A stretch of DNA of 64,000 nt. It comes from Trileptium ribeirensis (Eukaryota; Nematoda; Enoplea; Enoplida; Thoracostomopsidae). The notes beneath the pieces are model-generated. The model saw only the letters and a list, made by a program, of their open reading frames with translations. It made no database searches and was not told the origin of the DNA. Shown here piece by piece: positions 1-13,800 of the stretch. The stretch lies in NCBI GenBank assembly GCA_030248225.1, contig JASANE010010001.1, forward strand, positions 58,769 to 122,768, written 5' to 3'. A program made the translations under genes and the position numbers. The first letter of the stretch is position 1; the number at the start of each line of letters is the position of its first letter.

Positions 1-2050
1 TTCGAAACTGTCATGCTGTTTTATAACACATTGTCTCCTGCATATCTTGTCCTCGTGCATCGTTATTAAGATTTAGGTCGCATACGCTGTGGATGGCCCG
101 ATGCGGAATCCACTTTGATTTTCATCCAAGAGGCCCGTCGTCTCTGCGCAGCCTTTCAGCCGAGTCGCTAGAACACCGCGCGAGGATTCGGCTGACCATT
201 GGTAACACGCATACACCCCGATAGTTGTTCATATTCTACCTGTCGCCCTTTTTGAAAAGAGAGATCACCAGCCCCACCTTGGTACCGTCTGACCATTTGT
301 CTGTTCTGTTGTTGAAAATGAAATTTACCATGTTGATCACCGCTTGTTTGACTGCATCAGTAGCCGATTTGACATATGAGGTGTAGGCCATCCTGTCCCG
401 GAGCTGACTCTCTCATGTTGCCCCATTCCTTGACGATTTCCTCTGTCATCGGCACTTTGTTCAGATCCCTTGATACTGTTGTCGCACTTCTTGCCCTCCA
501 GCGGTCGGGGACCTTTGGCACTGTTCCATTAATGTCATTATGCGTTTCCTTGTATCGCTCGGCTGTGACGCCTTCGAAGTGTTATTTGAACTCCACTGGC
601 GTGAAATGATCAGGGGCCAGTGCTCTGCTCGATCTGTCGTCCAAATTAAGAATCTTGTACACCGTTCCAGCATCTCCGCGTTCTTCCGCATCCCGGAATT
701 CCGCTGTTAGGCGCTTCCACCATAGGGTTTCCCAGCTCTTCGATTTGTTTTTGTAGCGTCTGCTGCTGCCCTCAGGTGCTCGCGGTATCGGGCAAAATCC
801 GCTGTATTTGTTCCGTTTCGAGTCTGTTCCTCCCGTTTTGCTCTCAGGCATCTCTCAATTTCCTGTCGAAATTGGTGGAATCCGTCGTCCTTGCCGATCA
901 ACCTCGAGGAGGTTACTCGCTTATCCTGGATTCCGCACGTCTCTTTTGTCACATCCGTTATCTACCCGACGAGCTCTTCCCTTTCCATGTCCGTGTACTC
1001 ATGTCCGTCAGCGGTCTATGCATTGCCGGAATTCCTCTTTTTTCCGCGGTCCTTAGAAGCTCCCATTTCACATTCGCGATCCTTGTCGGCGTCCTACCTG
1101 GCGCCCTATCCACCACCCGTTGGTTGATGACAATCCTTTTCGGCTGTAATCGGAGTACCCGTCCACCTTCTCCGTTTTCAGTGACCGGACCAGAGCGTGC
1201 CTCTGACTAGCTTTCGTCAAGAAACCTTCTAACTCGAACCATTTCCCCAGTGACGGGTGGTGCCAAGTTCCCTGTCTGTATGGTTCATGGAAACTGTTGA
1301 CTCATGCGAGATCGTTTTCTCCGCACCATGTTAGGAAGTCAACACCGGCTTCATTCGTTGATCCTAAGCCATACCGGCCCCTGGCTCTGCCTGTTGCTGT
1401 TGGTTGTGCTGTTCCTATCGTCGTGTTGATGTCCCCGCCCATGACGGCGGTTTCTCTGCTGTAGCTCAGATCTAGCTGTCTTTCCAATTGTATTCGAAAG
1501 GATTCTCGTGCCGATTGCACATGATTCCACGAATCACCGCCCGTTGATGCTGGGTTTCCCCCAACCATACTACTCCCGTGCCGCGTGCCGTTATCTCCGT
1601 CAATAGTCAAATGTCCCAGCCCCTCTTTTCGCAGCAGGTCAGCACATCCCGGAGCCGTCGCCGATCGTTTTCGTTGACTGAAACCCGCTGCAGATTCCAC
1701 GTGACGATCGATCAGCTATCCCTATTGGGAAAATTGTTGAACCATGTCTCTTTCTTCTTGTCTGCTCGCTGCCTCTTTTTCTCTACTCCTATCCTTTCTG
1801 CTCCCTCGTTCAAACTCCGTCTTGCCTCGTCTTCACCATCCCTCCTCCTCGGTCGACCGTGGGGGGCCGGATTGGGACGAATGTCGGTGAAAAGCCGCAT
1901 CCAAACCAAATGCGTCACATGACGCCGTTGCAATCTTGATCCAACATCTAAATCGCCGCACATTTTTTATGGAGGTAGATGCAGAGGCTGCTGCACCCCA
2001 CTCCGTTACCTTCGGCCGAAAACGCCGCATGACCTTGGTTACCCATGTCC
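1..2050 (-). pseudogene. LINE (non-LTR retrotransposon) remnant, endonuclease plus reverse transcriptase
   Basis: The minus strand carries scattered pieces of a non-LTR retrotransposon polyprotein. The 5' part (about 1,720-1,200) reads as an apurinic-type endonuclease: TWNLQRVSVNENDRRRLR at its start, then GGDIN (the GDFN-like metal site), WCGENDL and GTWHHP further on. At 960-600 follows the linker typical of these ORFs (ETLWWKRLTAEFRDAEERGD). Near 240-180 a reverse transcriptase start is seen, with KKGDR, a stop, then NNYRGVCVLPM. Frame changes and stops occur throughout, so it is a dead copy. It continues beyond position 1, so the RT catalytic part is outside the window. The basic stretch at 1,960-1,740 upstream of the endonuclease may be the end of a preceding ORF or 5' leader. 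Family-level placement is not possible from what is visible; many invertebrate LINEs have this endonuclease-RT arrangement. Confidence 0.8.
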
Positions 2051-3213
2051 ACTACGTTCCGCACCGAGGCCTGGTGTTCCGCTTGCCGCATATAGCCTTG
2101 CTGCCTGCCACAACGAAGATGTCGAACACCTGGGAGTCCCCTAACCAATTGAAAGGGCCTATTAGTCGTCTTACTCAATTTAGGAAATCAAATCTGCAAT
2201 TAAGGTAGGCTAGCGCAATGTCTGATTTCGGCTTTCGTTAGAAACCAGGTAACTATGGTTGCCATAGTTAATGTAAGCCTTTCTGGAAGCTGGCTTAGAT
2301 GAATTATTTGGTACACTGTAATAGAAACTGCAGCGTAAAGAGCATTACGGTATTGCAAGTAACTGTGTCGTGGATGAATGCACACTGAATAAAGTATAGG
2401 CACCGTATTTTAACTAATGACATTTAAATACTCAAAATGGGCGATAAAAAATTTCGTGCCCGATCAACAATCAAAAATTCAACTTTTAACGAAATATCAC
2501 GGAAAAATTTCGCAAACTTAATTTTGGAGAGGTCTGCAGTACTGTTGGATATCAGCCTAAATATTAACTGGCTGGTTAGTGTACTAGCGGCGCAGTAGTG
2601 TCGATTTACCGGCTGACCGGCCAAAGAAAAATGCGGCCGGTGTCTAATACTAGCAGTGATTCTACCGGCCTTCTTGCTGACAAACTAGGAGTAAAAGAGC
2701 ATGTAATGAAAGTTAAGTCAAATCCATCGAAACCAGCAACAGTTGTTCCAGTCATACAGTCTTCTATTATATAACATCTACTCTACGTTTCCTTAAAGCA
2801 AACTTAATGGTATACCACATTTGAATGGTCACTGATTATAACCTCTTGTTGTAGTAGTCATCTTTCCGGCTTTCTAGCCAGCAGTGCAAAGCGCTAGTGA
2901 TGAAGTCAAATTAATCAAACCTAACCGCAGTATTCCAACCGTTGAAATGTTTCGACCATTCAATCTTCATGTATATTTAGTCTGTACTTGTTTAAAACAA
3001 ACTTTCTTATAATTACTACAACATAAAATAATAGACAAACTCGTCCTTAAATTTACCTGAACACCTGTCATCTGTCCACTTTAGACCAGTCAGATAACAA
3101 GTGGGACACGGCCCAACTTCTGCGTATTGCTTCGCTGGAATTTCAGGAAACGGTCGCGTACGCGGTGGTTCAGGAATTTTCAGTCGAGGCCCTATAAAAT
3201 GTATTGATTTTAG
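2051..3213. other. No gene seen; diverged direct duplication
   Basis: No reading frame of note. Two stretches, about 2,640-2,810 and 2,830-3,010, share an interrupted pattern (AGTCAAAT..ATC.AAACC, then ATTCCA/GTTCCA, then CTTGT/CTTA..AAACAAACTT). They look like an old direct duplication of about 200 bp. Confidence 0.35.
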
Positions 3214-3578
3214 CAAGGGTGTATTAGGGAAGAGTATGACACTTCCCTGCACTCATATGTTAGCCCCTGTTTGATGACGCAGTCGTTTTCGGCTTGACCC
3301 CCCAGCTTCTGGGGGGTAGCTCGGACTCCCCCGGTTTCTGGAGGGGTCGGTCGGACCACCTCCCCAATTTCTGGGGGGTCGGTTCAAAAGCAGCTGCTTA
3401 TGAACCGACCCCCCTAGAAATTGTGGGGAGGTGCGACCGACCCTCCCAAAAAAACTGTGGGGGGGTCCGAGCTACCCCCCAGAAACTGGGGGGGTCAGGC
3501 CGAAAACGCCCGCGTCATCAAACGCGGGCTAACATATGAGTACAGGGAAGTGTCAAACTCTTCCCTAATGCACTCTTG
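3214..3578. mobile_element. Fold-back (long palindromic) non-autonomous element
   Basis: The 365 bp form one long imperfect hairpin. The left arm starts CAAGGGTGTATTAGGG; the reverse complement of the right arm starts CAAGAGTGCATTAGGG. Both arms continue through GACACTTCCCTG, CATATGTTAGCCC, GTTTGATGACG and several CCCCC/GGGGG blocks down to a small loop near 3,390-3,400 (GCAGCTGC). The element is flanked by ATTTTAG on both sides (3,207-3,213 and 3,579-3,585). The duplication can be read as up to 10 bp (TTGATTTTAG) if the termini are set slightly further in. There is no coding capacity. The 7-10 bp duplication points to a cut-and-paste hAT- or Mutator-type helper, but the family is not decided. 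Confidence 0.8.
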
Positions 3579-3655
3579 ATTTTAGTAATACATTTCTGCA
3601 AAATAGAACGGCTCAAATCAACCCCAATGATAATGAATAATTTGCTAAATTTATC

Positions 3656-5203
3656 TTTGGGGCGCTGATCACGAACCTGGCCTCCGTTTCCCTGCATGAT
3701 CCGTGGTTCCCGAGATATGACCTATTGAAGTTGGCCCTGTGTTTTGCTGTGCTCGTTCGCTCACTCACTGTAGGTCGACTAGGCAGCCGTCAGTAACTTG
3801 ATTTGAGAACGCATCGCGTATATTTTTATTTTATTTTTATGCTTTCTTATTGCGACTTGCGTTGCTGTTCAGCTATAATTACCAATGCTCAATTGTTACA
3901 ATTAATACGGTGCATATGCATTTTTATTATGTAAAATAGTGAAAAGTTTGAAAGTTAACACGAATTCAAACATCTGATCGGTAGTGACGAGCAAACAATA
4001 ACAATTAGGCTCGAGCAATCCCCAACAAAATGTTCATCCACGTTTGTTGTGGCTCCCGCCCCGCTCACGCCACATGAATTCATCGCAAAGGGTAGGAATG
4101 ACTTCACGACAGCCAGCCTACCGGGTTTTGTTTTTCAATCTACTCCAGTACGCCTCGACTGAGTTGGTACACACTCCCGTGACTGGATCGACGAAATTGG
4201 GGGAGTGGCAGGCCGATCACTGCCCAGGGCTCAGTGACGGGTCCCGAATGACATTGGAAAATTGATCATAGAACAATTTGGGGTATTTTTTGGGTAAAAA
4301 CCGAGCCAGTTGGTCAACGAATAGCAGCTGTACCACATTTATTACCGGTTGACGGCACACAAACAATATGTTGTAAAACAATGGGTTATTTTGGCGTGAA
4401 GCGAAGAAAATTTTCGCTTGTTTTACTTTTTGCTGGAAATGAAACTGTAGGGTCATTAGAAACCGTTCGGTGAAAAAAATTTTGAATTTCGATTATCAGC
4501 TCCGCCTGCACTGACATAAAAAGAAAATAAAAAACTGTCAAAATACTCCGAATTTTTTAAACTCCGATATTGGATGGAGCCGGGTGAGGCACGGGTTAAA
4601 TATTGCATTTGAAGCTTACCTGACACTCTCCTAACTGGCATAATCGCCGGCAGCACCTTCGCTTCAGGACACCAATTTCAATTAGACCATTTATACACCC
4701 TGCATTGTCAGATTTGAAACGGAACAAATCGTTGATGTCGTACACGGTGAAAGCAAAAGGGTAGGCAGGTCCAAAAACAGCCATCGACACAAATGCAACT
4801 TCGAACAAGAAAAAGGATGCAAACGACAGACAAGGGCATGACAAAATCTTTCTCAGTAAAAAAGGATGCAAACGACAGACAAGGGCGTGAGAAAATCTTT
4901 CTCAGTAAATTTTCTCTCCCAATAGCTGGTGTACAAGTTTGCATGCTACGTTATGTGCCTAACCCGGGAGCTACATATTACGTATGCGTGCTGCACATTA
5001 CCGTATAATATATATAGTGTACATACGCTTTATCATTATACGCGATGCGTTCTCACATCAAGTAACTGACGGCTGCCGAGTCGACCCATGGTGAGTGAGC
5101 GAACGAGCACAGCAAAACACAGGGGCAACTTCAATAGATCGTATCTCGGGAACCAGGGGTCATGCAGGGAAACGGAGGCCAGATTCGTGATCAGCACCCC
5201 AAA
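3656..5203. mobile_element. Non-autonomous element with ~165-bp terminal inverted repeats
   Basis: The left end (3,656-about 3,822) and the reverse complement of the right end (about 5,038-5,203) match over about 165 bp with few differences. Both start TTTGGGG, then GCTGATCACGAA, TGGCCTCCGTTTCCCTGCAT, GTGTTTTGCTGTGCTCGTTC and GAGAACGCATCGCG. The interior (about 1.2 kb) has no transposase-like frame. I could not find a convincing target duplication next to the termini. It is most simply a deletion derivative of a DNA transposon. Confidence 0.75.
4812..4909. repeat. Two tandem 49-bp copies
   Basis: AAGGATGCAAACGACAGACA at 4,812 recurs at 4,861. Each is followed by AGGGC(A/G)TGA(C/G)AAAATC and TTTCTCAGTAAA. 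The copies differ at three or so positions, so this is a local duplication inside the inverted-repeat element. Confidence 0.8.
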
Positions 5204-7651
5204 TTACATAAGTGTGTAAATTTTGGGGCAATTCCTTGGGTTGTCATTCTGCTTCACCTTCGCCTCGGTTCCGCTGTGGCGTAGTACACCTTTAATTTTA
5301 ATTTTTTGCTACTCCTGTTGTAAGCGGAGATTATAAAGCTCGTATTTTGCTTCACAGGTTTTTATAGCTAATTCTTTGTTTACTGCAACAAACCATATAA
5401 CTGGTGGAAATAAAATACCAAAATGTGCGTCGAAATCAGATTGGTTTTAACTTTACACTCGCATTTTGTTCATTATAATCGGTACATGTACAGAATCACG
5501 AGAATACTCTCATTCACTAGATAAGCGGGCAAAAACCAGCAGTTTGAGAAACTGGCGTGGCTATTAATGCTGGCTTCTACATCTAGTGAATATTTGGCTG
5601 TATTTAGTTCAAAACCTGTAGGCTTCATAATAATAGCATTAACGTTAATAGTTGAGGCCAGCATTTACGTTAAAATAAGTCGCCCGATATGTGGAAGCTT
5701 TTCGCACATACAGCATTCGCAACGCCGTTAACGATATGGTGTACAAGGACAGCACTGCTGTTTTGAAACTATTTTATATGGTGTTCACGGTGCCATCGAC
5801 ATTTCTGTATAGTATCGTAGAAACAAAATTCCATTTAGTGAATACGATTGCGTTCGGGAAAATTTATTTTTTGCGTTATACCAATTACATTGTTGCACAA
5901 CTTTTTCAAGGCACCATCAAACAACAATATTAGCGATAGGGTGTACGTGATAGTAATAACATGCTTATGCACTTTGAAATTCGTCCATAATAATTTATTT
6001 TCCTTTTTATAAAATCTGTTTAAAATACAGGCTATCGATGACACATTTAGCGCTTGGTGTCCGTGACCCTGTCGTTTATGTTTACATAGTATGTTTAGAG
6101 GATGTTGCTGATTATACAGACACAAAACTTGCACCAGGTGGGCGATTTTTATAACGTAAATACCGCATAACAGCGTCTTTTTTGGGAATAAAGCCTCAAA
6201 GACACATGCCTTGTGGCATTGTGCTAAAATTGAAGGTATGGTTGTATATGTGGCTCATATGCTCACATTTACGGTGTGTGGTCAACTTATATATCGGATG
6301 TTTGCTGATGACTTCATCAATATTCAAATTTTTAGTAGTAAGGGCGAATGAATACTTCCCTAGATTAAATCATAATACGCGTTTCTGTTGTCTTCTATAT
6401 CTTCGCAATCAATAAAGGGATTCAGGGATGGATGATTTTTATACGAATTGAACACGCATTAGCCATTGTTACTCCTGACCTAATTTTTGATTAATTTGAA
6501 CTAGTTACCTATTAAAGTACGATGTTCTTATTAAGAAAAATTAAATCCCAACGCTCCAAGTAGAACATCCAGCTAATGTTTGATATATTTATTGCAGGGC
6601 CAGGGATCCCATCATTATATACGTGTTCTAATTGATGTATATCTATATTAATACCGGAAACACGCAAAAAATCAATGGGAATGACTATGAGTGTCCTCCA
6701 ATGAATTCTTCAACTGAGCGGAAATATTTTTGAAACATGACCTGTATTCACTCGGAGCTCTTCGTGGCACTGTGGGTTTCCTGTCTTTTAATGCTTTCCT
6801 ATGTGCATAGTAATTAATCGAAAAATCGTGATAGTAATTCATCGAAAAATCGTGAATTACATCAATACATCGATTTTGTGAGCAAAACCTATGGATTTTT
6901 GTCGGTTTGCGAAATGACAATAGGTTAAGGCAATGCTGTTATGTCCACCTATAGCTGGGAATATATGAATTCAGTTAACGGTAGTGCCAATTGTGGAGTC
7001 CTCTAACTTTATTCAGAAGACAGTTGCAGAGGTCTGCCATGGAGTAGTTATGGATGTTTGCAAGAAATTATGAAGATTCCCCACCGCTTCCATTCGACTT
7101 TTGTTCAACTTCTAAAGCACTGATCAAGATGTTTAACACTTACTTTGATGCTATTTCGGCGTAATGCGTTCACTGTCTGAGACAACCCCATATTTTAGCA
7201 TTAGTAGTACACCATCTGATGCTTAAATTTTGTACCGGAATAATGATATTATATTGCATGTTCGGTGTCTGCTTATACAATGTGGTATGTCGGTAATATA
7301 CAAAATATTTCGTTAAACGTTGAATGTTTCCATAATGTTATTGTTGATGGAGTTATATGCAGCCCGTTTTCACGCAAATGTCTTAAATGTGACATCAAAT
7401 GGGATATTCCACATTGAGTTTTGTATGGTTAGTGTTGAAAAGAACAAATATTATTATTTCAGCTTAAAAGAAATAAAATAAACGTTTAGTTCCAGTTGAC
7501 ACGTTGAAATTAAGTGATAAATTATTTTGAAACACTGGATTTTGATAGGTTAATTGTGTTGGCATGGATGTCACAACAGAAAATGCGAGATAATATATTG
7601 AAATTTGAACGATTTTAAAATGTTTGTGCGGTTTTCAGAAACTTTCATCTT
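5204..7651. other. No gene seen
   Basis: AT-rich sequence with only short frames that match nothing I recognise. A short duplication (GTAATTAATCGAAAAATCGT / GTAATTCATCGAAAAATCGT) lies near 6,810-6,855. Confidence 0.5.
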
Positions 7652-7885
7652 CTAATAACTAAATAACTCAAAGTGTTCACTCAGGTTTTTTGCCGTAGAC
7701 GTACCTTCCGGTGCCAACTCCACCTTACAATTACGACATTGCGTCCACCAAATCCAATAATTTGCGTTACACTTTTCGCATTGTTTCATCAGTTGTCGTC
7801 CGCATTTACGATCGGAACACACTTTTAGATCCCATCCGCAAATTTGTTTACAGTCCGGACAAACTCCGAACTGATTGTATGCCAT
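7652..7885 (-). CDS. Small double zinc-ribbon protein or exon
   Basis: A 77-residue frame from ATG at 7,885. It holds four regularly spaced cysteine pairs: CPDC (residues 9-12), CSDRKC (23-28), CEKC (36-39) and CRNC (50-53). This is the spacing of two consecutive zinc ribbons (DZR-like), and aromatic residues separate the last two pairs (NYWIWW). The conserved cysteine pattern is unlikely in a random frame. No neighbouring exon was identified, and the C-terminal third (from about residue 58) has no recognisable feature. It could be a short gene, the first exon of a longer one, or a domesticated or decayed transposon exon. Binding of zinc is inferred from the motif; the biological role is unknown. 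Confidence 0.5.
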   Translation of the reverse strand: MAYNQFGVCPDCKQICGWDLKVCSDRKCGRQLMKQCEKCNANYWIWWTQCRNCKVELAPEGTSTAKNLSEHFELFSY

Positions 7886-10800
7886 ATTAGCGGTTTATTA
7901 AATATTAATTTACTGTGAGATAAGTTTTACGATATGATCGAGTATATGCAAAGTTTTACAAAAGGCGCTAGTAGATCTAATGGTGGTAATTTCATATAAA
8001 GCTTTCATAGTTTTCTAGCAACTCGTGTTCCATGACAGAATGAGTAAACTTAGCTTATCGATTCAATTCGATCAATTTTATCCACAAAAGTCCGTAATAG
8101 CAGTGTGTTGATAAATTTCGATATTTTTTGGAACATACGAAGGAACTACGTAGATTGCAGACAAAACTGATGCGCTAAACGGGCTTATCGCAGGGCGTGC
8201 CTTTGGACGTGTGTGTTTTTCGGCGGCCCTTCAGCTCAGGAGTTGACTATCCCATGGTGGCGGAGGTGGATCGGTAGTGAGAAACTACCTTATTGCTCAC
8301 TAGTATAAGCTAATGTGGCAAGTTCGATTTTAAAATATGATGAGTTAGTTTGAGTATGGACATGGTTGGTGACACTAATTAGATATACCGGTCTACTAGC
8401 AGTAGAATTACCTTTATACAAAGGTTTCGCTAGTTTTATGGTAGACGTGGTTGCTGCTCGGGTATAGGTGAAGTCAGCGGATTTTTGTAATTTTGAGCAA
8501 GTTATAGAACTTTCGGTATATGTTTGTAAAATCTGTGAAATATTTATCCCATGTTGACAAGGGTAGAACTAACGCTGGGAGGGTTAAAAGTGCATAGCAC
8601 CATGAGGCAGATCAGGGACACGAAAAAGTTTCCCTGTCAACTAAGGTGAAACGCATTATGCAAAGGAAACTTTTCACCATGACCTTGAATTGGTATGTGT
8701 AATGAGTTGAACTCTATGTTAACTCAACGGTGTTAAAGGAACTTTTGAGTAACTTAAGAACTTTTATAATTTCTGGGTAAACACAGCAAACTTTGGTTTG
8801 AGTTAGTTTTCGCCACGGTGACATTCAGGAAATATTGGGTCAACGAACTGTGGGAACAAAGCGAATAATGAGGTTCAGCGAATGCCCTGTAAGACAGGAG
8901 CAAGCACTGTATTAGGCTAAACTAGGACCTTGTTACCAGAAATTAAGCCTTTAGAAGCATTGAAATTTAACTAAAACGACTTTAGCTGGGGAACCATATT
9001 TCTATGGGACCTGAATAATAGCGACTGATTTGAAATCATTTTATTTACAGGAATGTGTTATAGAAATAAAAGTAAAGCAACATATATTGGGCAACAATTG
9101 CAATGATATGAATGGCATCCCAATTACCAGTATTTGCAATAATGCCTGTAGCATCCCAATTACTAATAACATAAGATTTAACGCTTTTGACACATTTTTA
9201 AAAACAGTTTGAGTATGAATTGATACGCGCATAGTTTTAGCATGCTTTATAAGATTTAGATTGGCATTTAGGAATTTTGTTTGTTGAGGATTTTTCGCAA
9301 CATTTATTAGCATTAGACTTGCCTTACATTTTTGGAAGACTTTAAATATAACTGGATGCCAGCTATTTTGCCTTTTAGTACCATTTATCGCCGTAGGTTA
9401 GCATTCAGAAGTCTTCAGGATTTATAATTTGCAAACTTTTACTGCCAGTGCCATGCACAAGTTAACATTTGCTTTTCCATTTTGCGAAAAATTTTTGAAC
9501 CGGAATTTTTAGGATACAATTTGTTATGCAATGCAGACCCGTAGTTGTCTTGTTGCCGAATTGTAGAAGTATTGTACCCAAGAATTTCAGTTCAATATCA
9601 CATTGGGTGTTATCGAACAGCATAGGTTTTAGGTTTTGAAAAGAAAAGACAAGCAGAAAGGCGCGACCACGAAGTTACGTAATTCTTGGTAGAAAAGGCT
9701 GAGAATTTTCTAAAATTTTAAGCTTTAAATTTAGTTTAGGTTTTAAAACCAAATAAGGGTATAGGGGATTTTGAAGTAACAATTTTGAATAAACTTTAAC
9801 AAACTTATTAAAGATCAAAATAACCGATTTAACAAATAGTCTAACCAGTTAACGAGATATCGACGAGCGATTACCTAAACAGCTACCTAGGGAACTAAGT
9901 AGTTGTAGCTAAAGTATAAACCAATGAGTACCTAAAAAGGTACCGTGGAATACCCATTAAGAAATTTGCCTTGTAAATATTTGACAAGATTTAAAGTTCG
10001 AGTTGGGACATGATTTTCCTGAAATTTCACTTTTAAGGAAAGTGACACGCCGCGGCTTTCGGCGATGGAACAGTTTTTAGAAGCAAGCATGTGCCATCAA
10101 CGGGCGGTGAAAAAGCTAACGGCAGTAGAAGAATCAAACCCGTCCAGAGGTCTCTGTCAGGTACAAAGGAAATACCCAGACATGTTCCTACCAACCTCTG
10201 AAAGGGTCGTTAACCAATAGTCAGCACACCCGCTGAAGTTCTTTAACTACATTCCACCTCTGTGGGCAGGCTATGCTAGGCTAAATATATCGAACTACGT
10301 AACTGTGAACTCATTAGGCTAAAGCCTAGGTTGAACAAAGTTTGGAGCATATAATTCATAATGAACTTGAAACTGTCGTAAACACAGGACTAAATAGACT
10401 TTCAAACTATGAATTTCAAACGAAGCTTCATAAACTTAACATAGTGTAAACTCGAAAGACTCCGGGTAGAAAGTTATCAAACTTGAATAAAGATTGCCAC
10501 ATACCTCGGTTAAATCGGGTTGAAGACTGACTATTCTTCCTCAGACAATTTACATATTGCCTGCTTCCAGAAAATATGCAAATTGCCAGAAGGAGGACAG
10601 CCAGATCTTCCTACATAATTTTAGGAAGTAAAAGAATTTTTATCATTTTATAAGCTTAATACAGAAAATTATTATAAAAATTTACATAAAGTTTGGTAAA
10701 AATATCCCCAGATATATAGATATATTGCATATATGTATTTGTATATATAAATATATTATGCATGGGTAAAATTATAGCGCGTCGCCTACCATCCCCTGCC

Positions 10801-13800
10801 GACAATAGCGATGGGCGATTGCTTCTTCGATGTACCAATTGTCCCTAATGATACAGAAGAACACAAAATTGGCGTTTTAGGCAACGCATCCAAAACGTTA
10901 AGAAACAAAATATTGGCTTAATAGCGATTAGTCCTGAAACATCAGCTAACCGGTTAATGACCGTTTGACATTTAAAGTAGAAAATTTTTGTTTTGTTATC
11001 GAACGAAACCACACCGGTTTAGTGTTTTTAACGGTAGGGTTTAGGTATACACTACATGTAATGTTCACTAACTACGTGTTATCATTCGTAAAACGAAATG
11101 TATTAGCGTAACGAAAAACTACGAAATGCAAGTACTACGGTGTGCGTTGTGAAACAGAATCGTGTCAAATTAGCGAATAGGTGCATTGTGTTAGCAAGCA
11201 GACACCACCCCATTGTTTAATCAGTAGCTTCGCGTTAGTGAACTGGAAAATTTTTGAATTTGGAATTGGCTATTGAAATGACAATTTTGTTCTGTAACAG
11301 CGTTTAGTACATAGTGCCAAAAGGTTGATAGGTGGCGCAGCATAAGTTTACTCATGCATTATAGATATTTTGAAAATGTATGTATGCACCAAAAGCGGCA
11401 AAGAAAGGAGAGCAAGAAACAGGGAAAACAGCGCCTTGGGTTAATACCCCAACGCTGCATTTAAATTAAAATTTAGTGGAAAAGAAAAAATCTTGTGCAG
11501 CACAGCACGGATTAAAAACTCACGTGTTGCTTTTAAACTATTTTTTAAAAATAACGGGGCGTGGTAGGATGTAAGAGATCCAGAGAACCGACCGCCCTAT
11601 TAAGTAATACCAAACATTAATTTAAGGATTCCTCCAAGAGATCTCCGGCTCTGGGGATAAAGGAATTCGGTTCGAGCCTCTTTGGCTGCGAGCGTAAAGC
11701 ATATCCCTCAGAGGGGGGAAGCAAGGACATCCGCAGCCTTTTTTGGCAGAAAATGATTGACCAAACGTGAAAAGGGACTAACTCTGGCCGTTTTGGCAGA
11801 ACGGTTTATTTAGTGTACATGGCTATTTGAATTTTAATCCAAAAAGAAATTTTAAGTAAATTTGGATTAAATTTTGAGTATATATAAATATATATAGATA
11901 TACTTTAAATCTAAAGCGTTCCTATGAAGTACCTCAACGGTTCTAGGCAAAGCGTTTAGTTACACTGCACAGCACTATCGCTGTCCCAAAGCGCTGCAAA
12001 TTTTTAGAGAAACTTTTAAGAAAAATGGTTTGAAATTGTAGGTTTTGAGTTGATGGCAGATGCGTTCTCACGACGGTGAGCTGTCCAAAAACAGACAGTG
12101 TTTTGTTATTTGCTCGCTTAGCGAGACCTTATGAAATCGAGCCACAGTTCTTAAAAAGCGTAATGGCTGGCGTACGACGCTCGCACTCAAACGATCCAGT
12201 TTTAATCTTTCGCCAGGGCAAAAGTTTTGTAGAGCTATGCAAAATACACATTTTCATACGTTAAACGTTTGGTCAAAATCTGAATGTTCTAGAAACTGGC
12301 ACGCATCCCACCATGCTTGGGTGAGATTTTAACAGACAATGGTGATATTGTAACAGACTACGCTAAAAGCTCTACGCTTTTATAGATCATAAATAACGAA
12401 AAGTGAAGTGTTCAACATCAGATATTGAATGAGCACCAAGTTTGGTTTTGTGCTGGACGGAAGAAACCAAACTTGTCGACTCCCACATTAAACTGTATAA
12501 AATAATTATCAAGTGCAAAAATAGTAAATTAAAATGACTTGTGCTTCGCGCTTTCGAATAAATACCTCTGCGAAAGTTTTAAGGTGATCCAATACATTCG
12601 GAAAACATATATAGTAAACACAAAAGTAACCCGAGTTCCGCCTTATGTCATTGCAGGCAGAGTTTCTATTTATATTTTCTCATCAGAAGTCCTGTGTTCT
12701 GGGACCGTTTAAATTCAAATAAGTTACGCGGCGTTACGGTTATGGAATCTATTCCAAAATGGCAGAGTTTTGTAAAAATTGCGATCAATAAGGTCATTTG
12801 GGCGATTCGTATAACATAAACTATCTAGTCTTGGCAATTTCGGCCATCACGCGCCGGACGAGAACTGGCAGGTACAATCAACGGTTAGTGATGTTGGACC
12901 TTTTGGCCGGATTGACAAATATTTGCACAAGGACTATAAAAAAGTATGTGAGTACGTAAGCATGTTAACTAAACCTGGTGATAAATTTTATAAAACAACT
13001 AAGACCCTAAGACTGCAGATAAAATATCCGACGAAGCTTTGAGGAATACATTAACTTTTATAGATGTTTGGAAGCTTGTAGAGGTTATAATTTCCGCTCG
13101 AGGATCGGAGCCGTGCAGGTGTCAATTTCTTTTGAGCCGAGCCTATCCGATCCTAATCTTTTAACTCCCAAGTCGAGTCTCGAGCCAAGCAAAGCCGAGG
13201 CGACCTTCGTCAAAATGCTCGAGCCAGCTCGGTGCAGTTCGACTCGGCTCGTACACAATACGATATGCATTTGGATAATTTTAACCCATACAACACGCGC
13301 ATGGGAAAACACTGTTACTACAAAAAGCCAGGTCTATCCATCCACCGATGACAACGTCAAACCATATTTCTTTCAATAATTTCCTTGCCTCTTGGCAAGA
13401 TATATCCATGTACTTAATCGTTGCTTTGGTGAAAATAGTTTTAGCACTGGTTTCTATGTACACCATATTAACACTTCGTGAAGTCCACGGTGAGTTTATA
13501 CGTATGTCGTACAAGGGAAAAGCACCATAAACGTAAGCGAGCGAATAGTCTGCCTATTTGTTGAATTACAAAGACAAAACATTAGTTTAGTCGAGATTTT
13601 GCTTGACAGAGCCGGTGAAGTAAATTTTGGCTCAGTGTGGGTCTGTGTTGATTGAGCATGAGCTTAAACTCAAGCGATACTTAGCGAAAAGATTGCAGCA
13701 GGCGTCAAAAACGAGGTTCACTGTGTTTTATATAGTTTTAGTGAAAATTTGATTTTCAGGTAAAGTAAGATATTTGCGGTGTGGATGAGGTCGTAACTTC

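Noticed and set aside
12050..12480. A phrase resembling an RNase H end (ADAFSRR) and a TDNGD phrase on the plus strand, suggesting a Gypsy fragment
   Set aside because: The matches are a few residues only, with stops between and no supporting motif.
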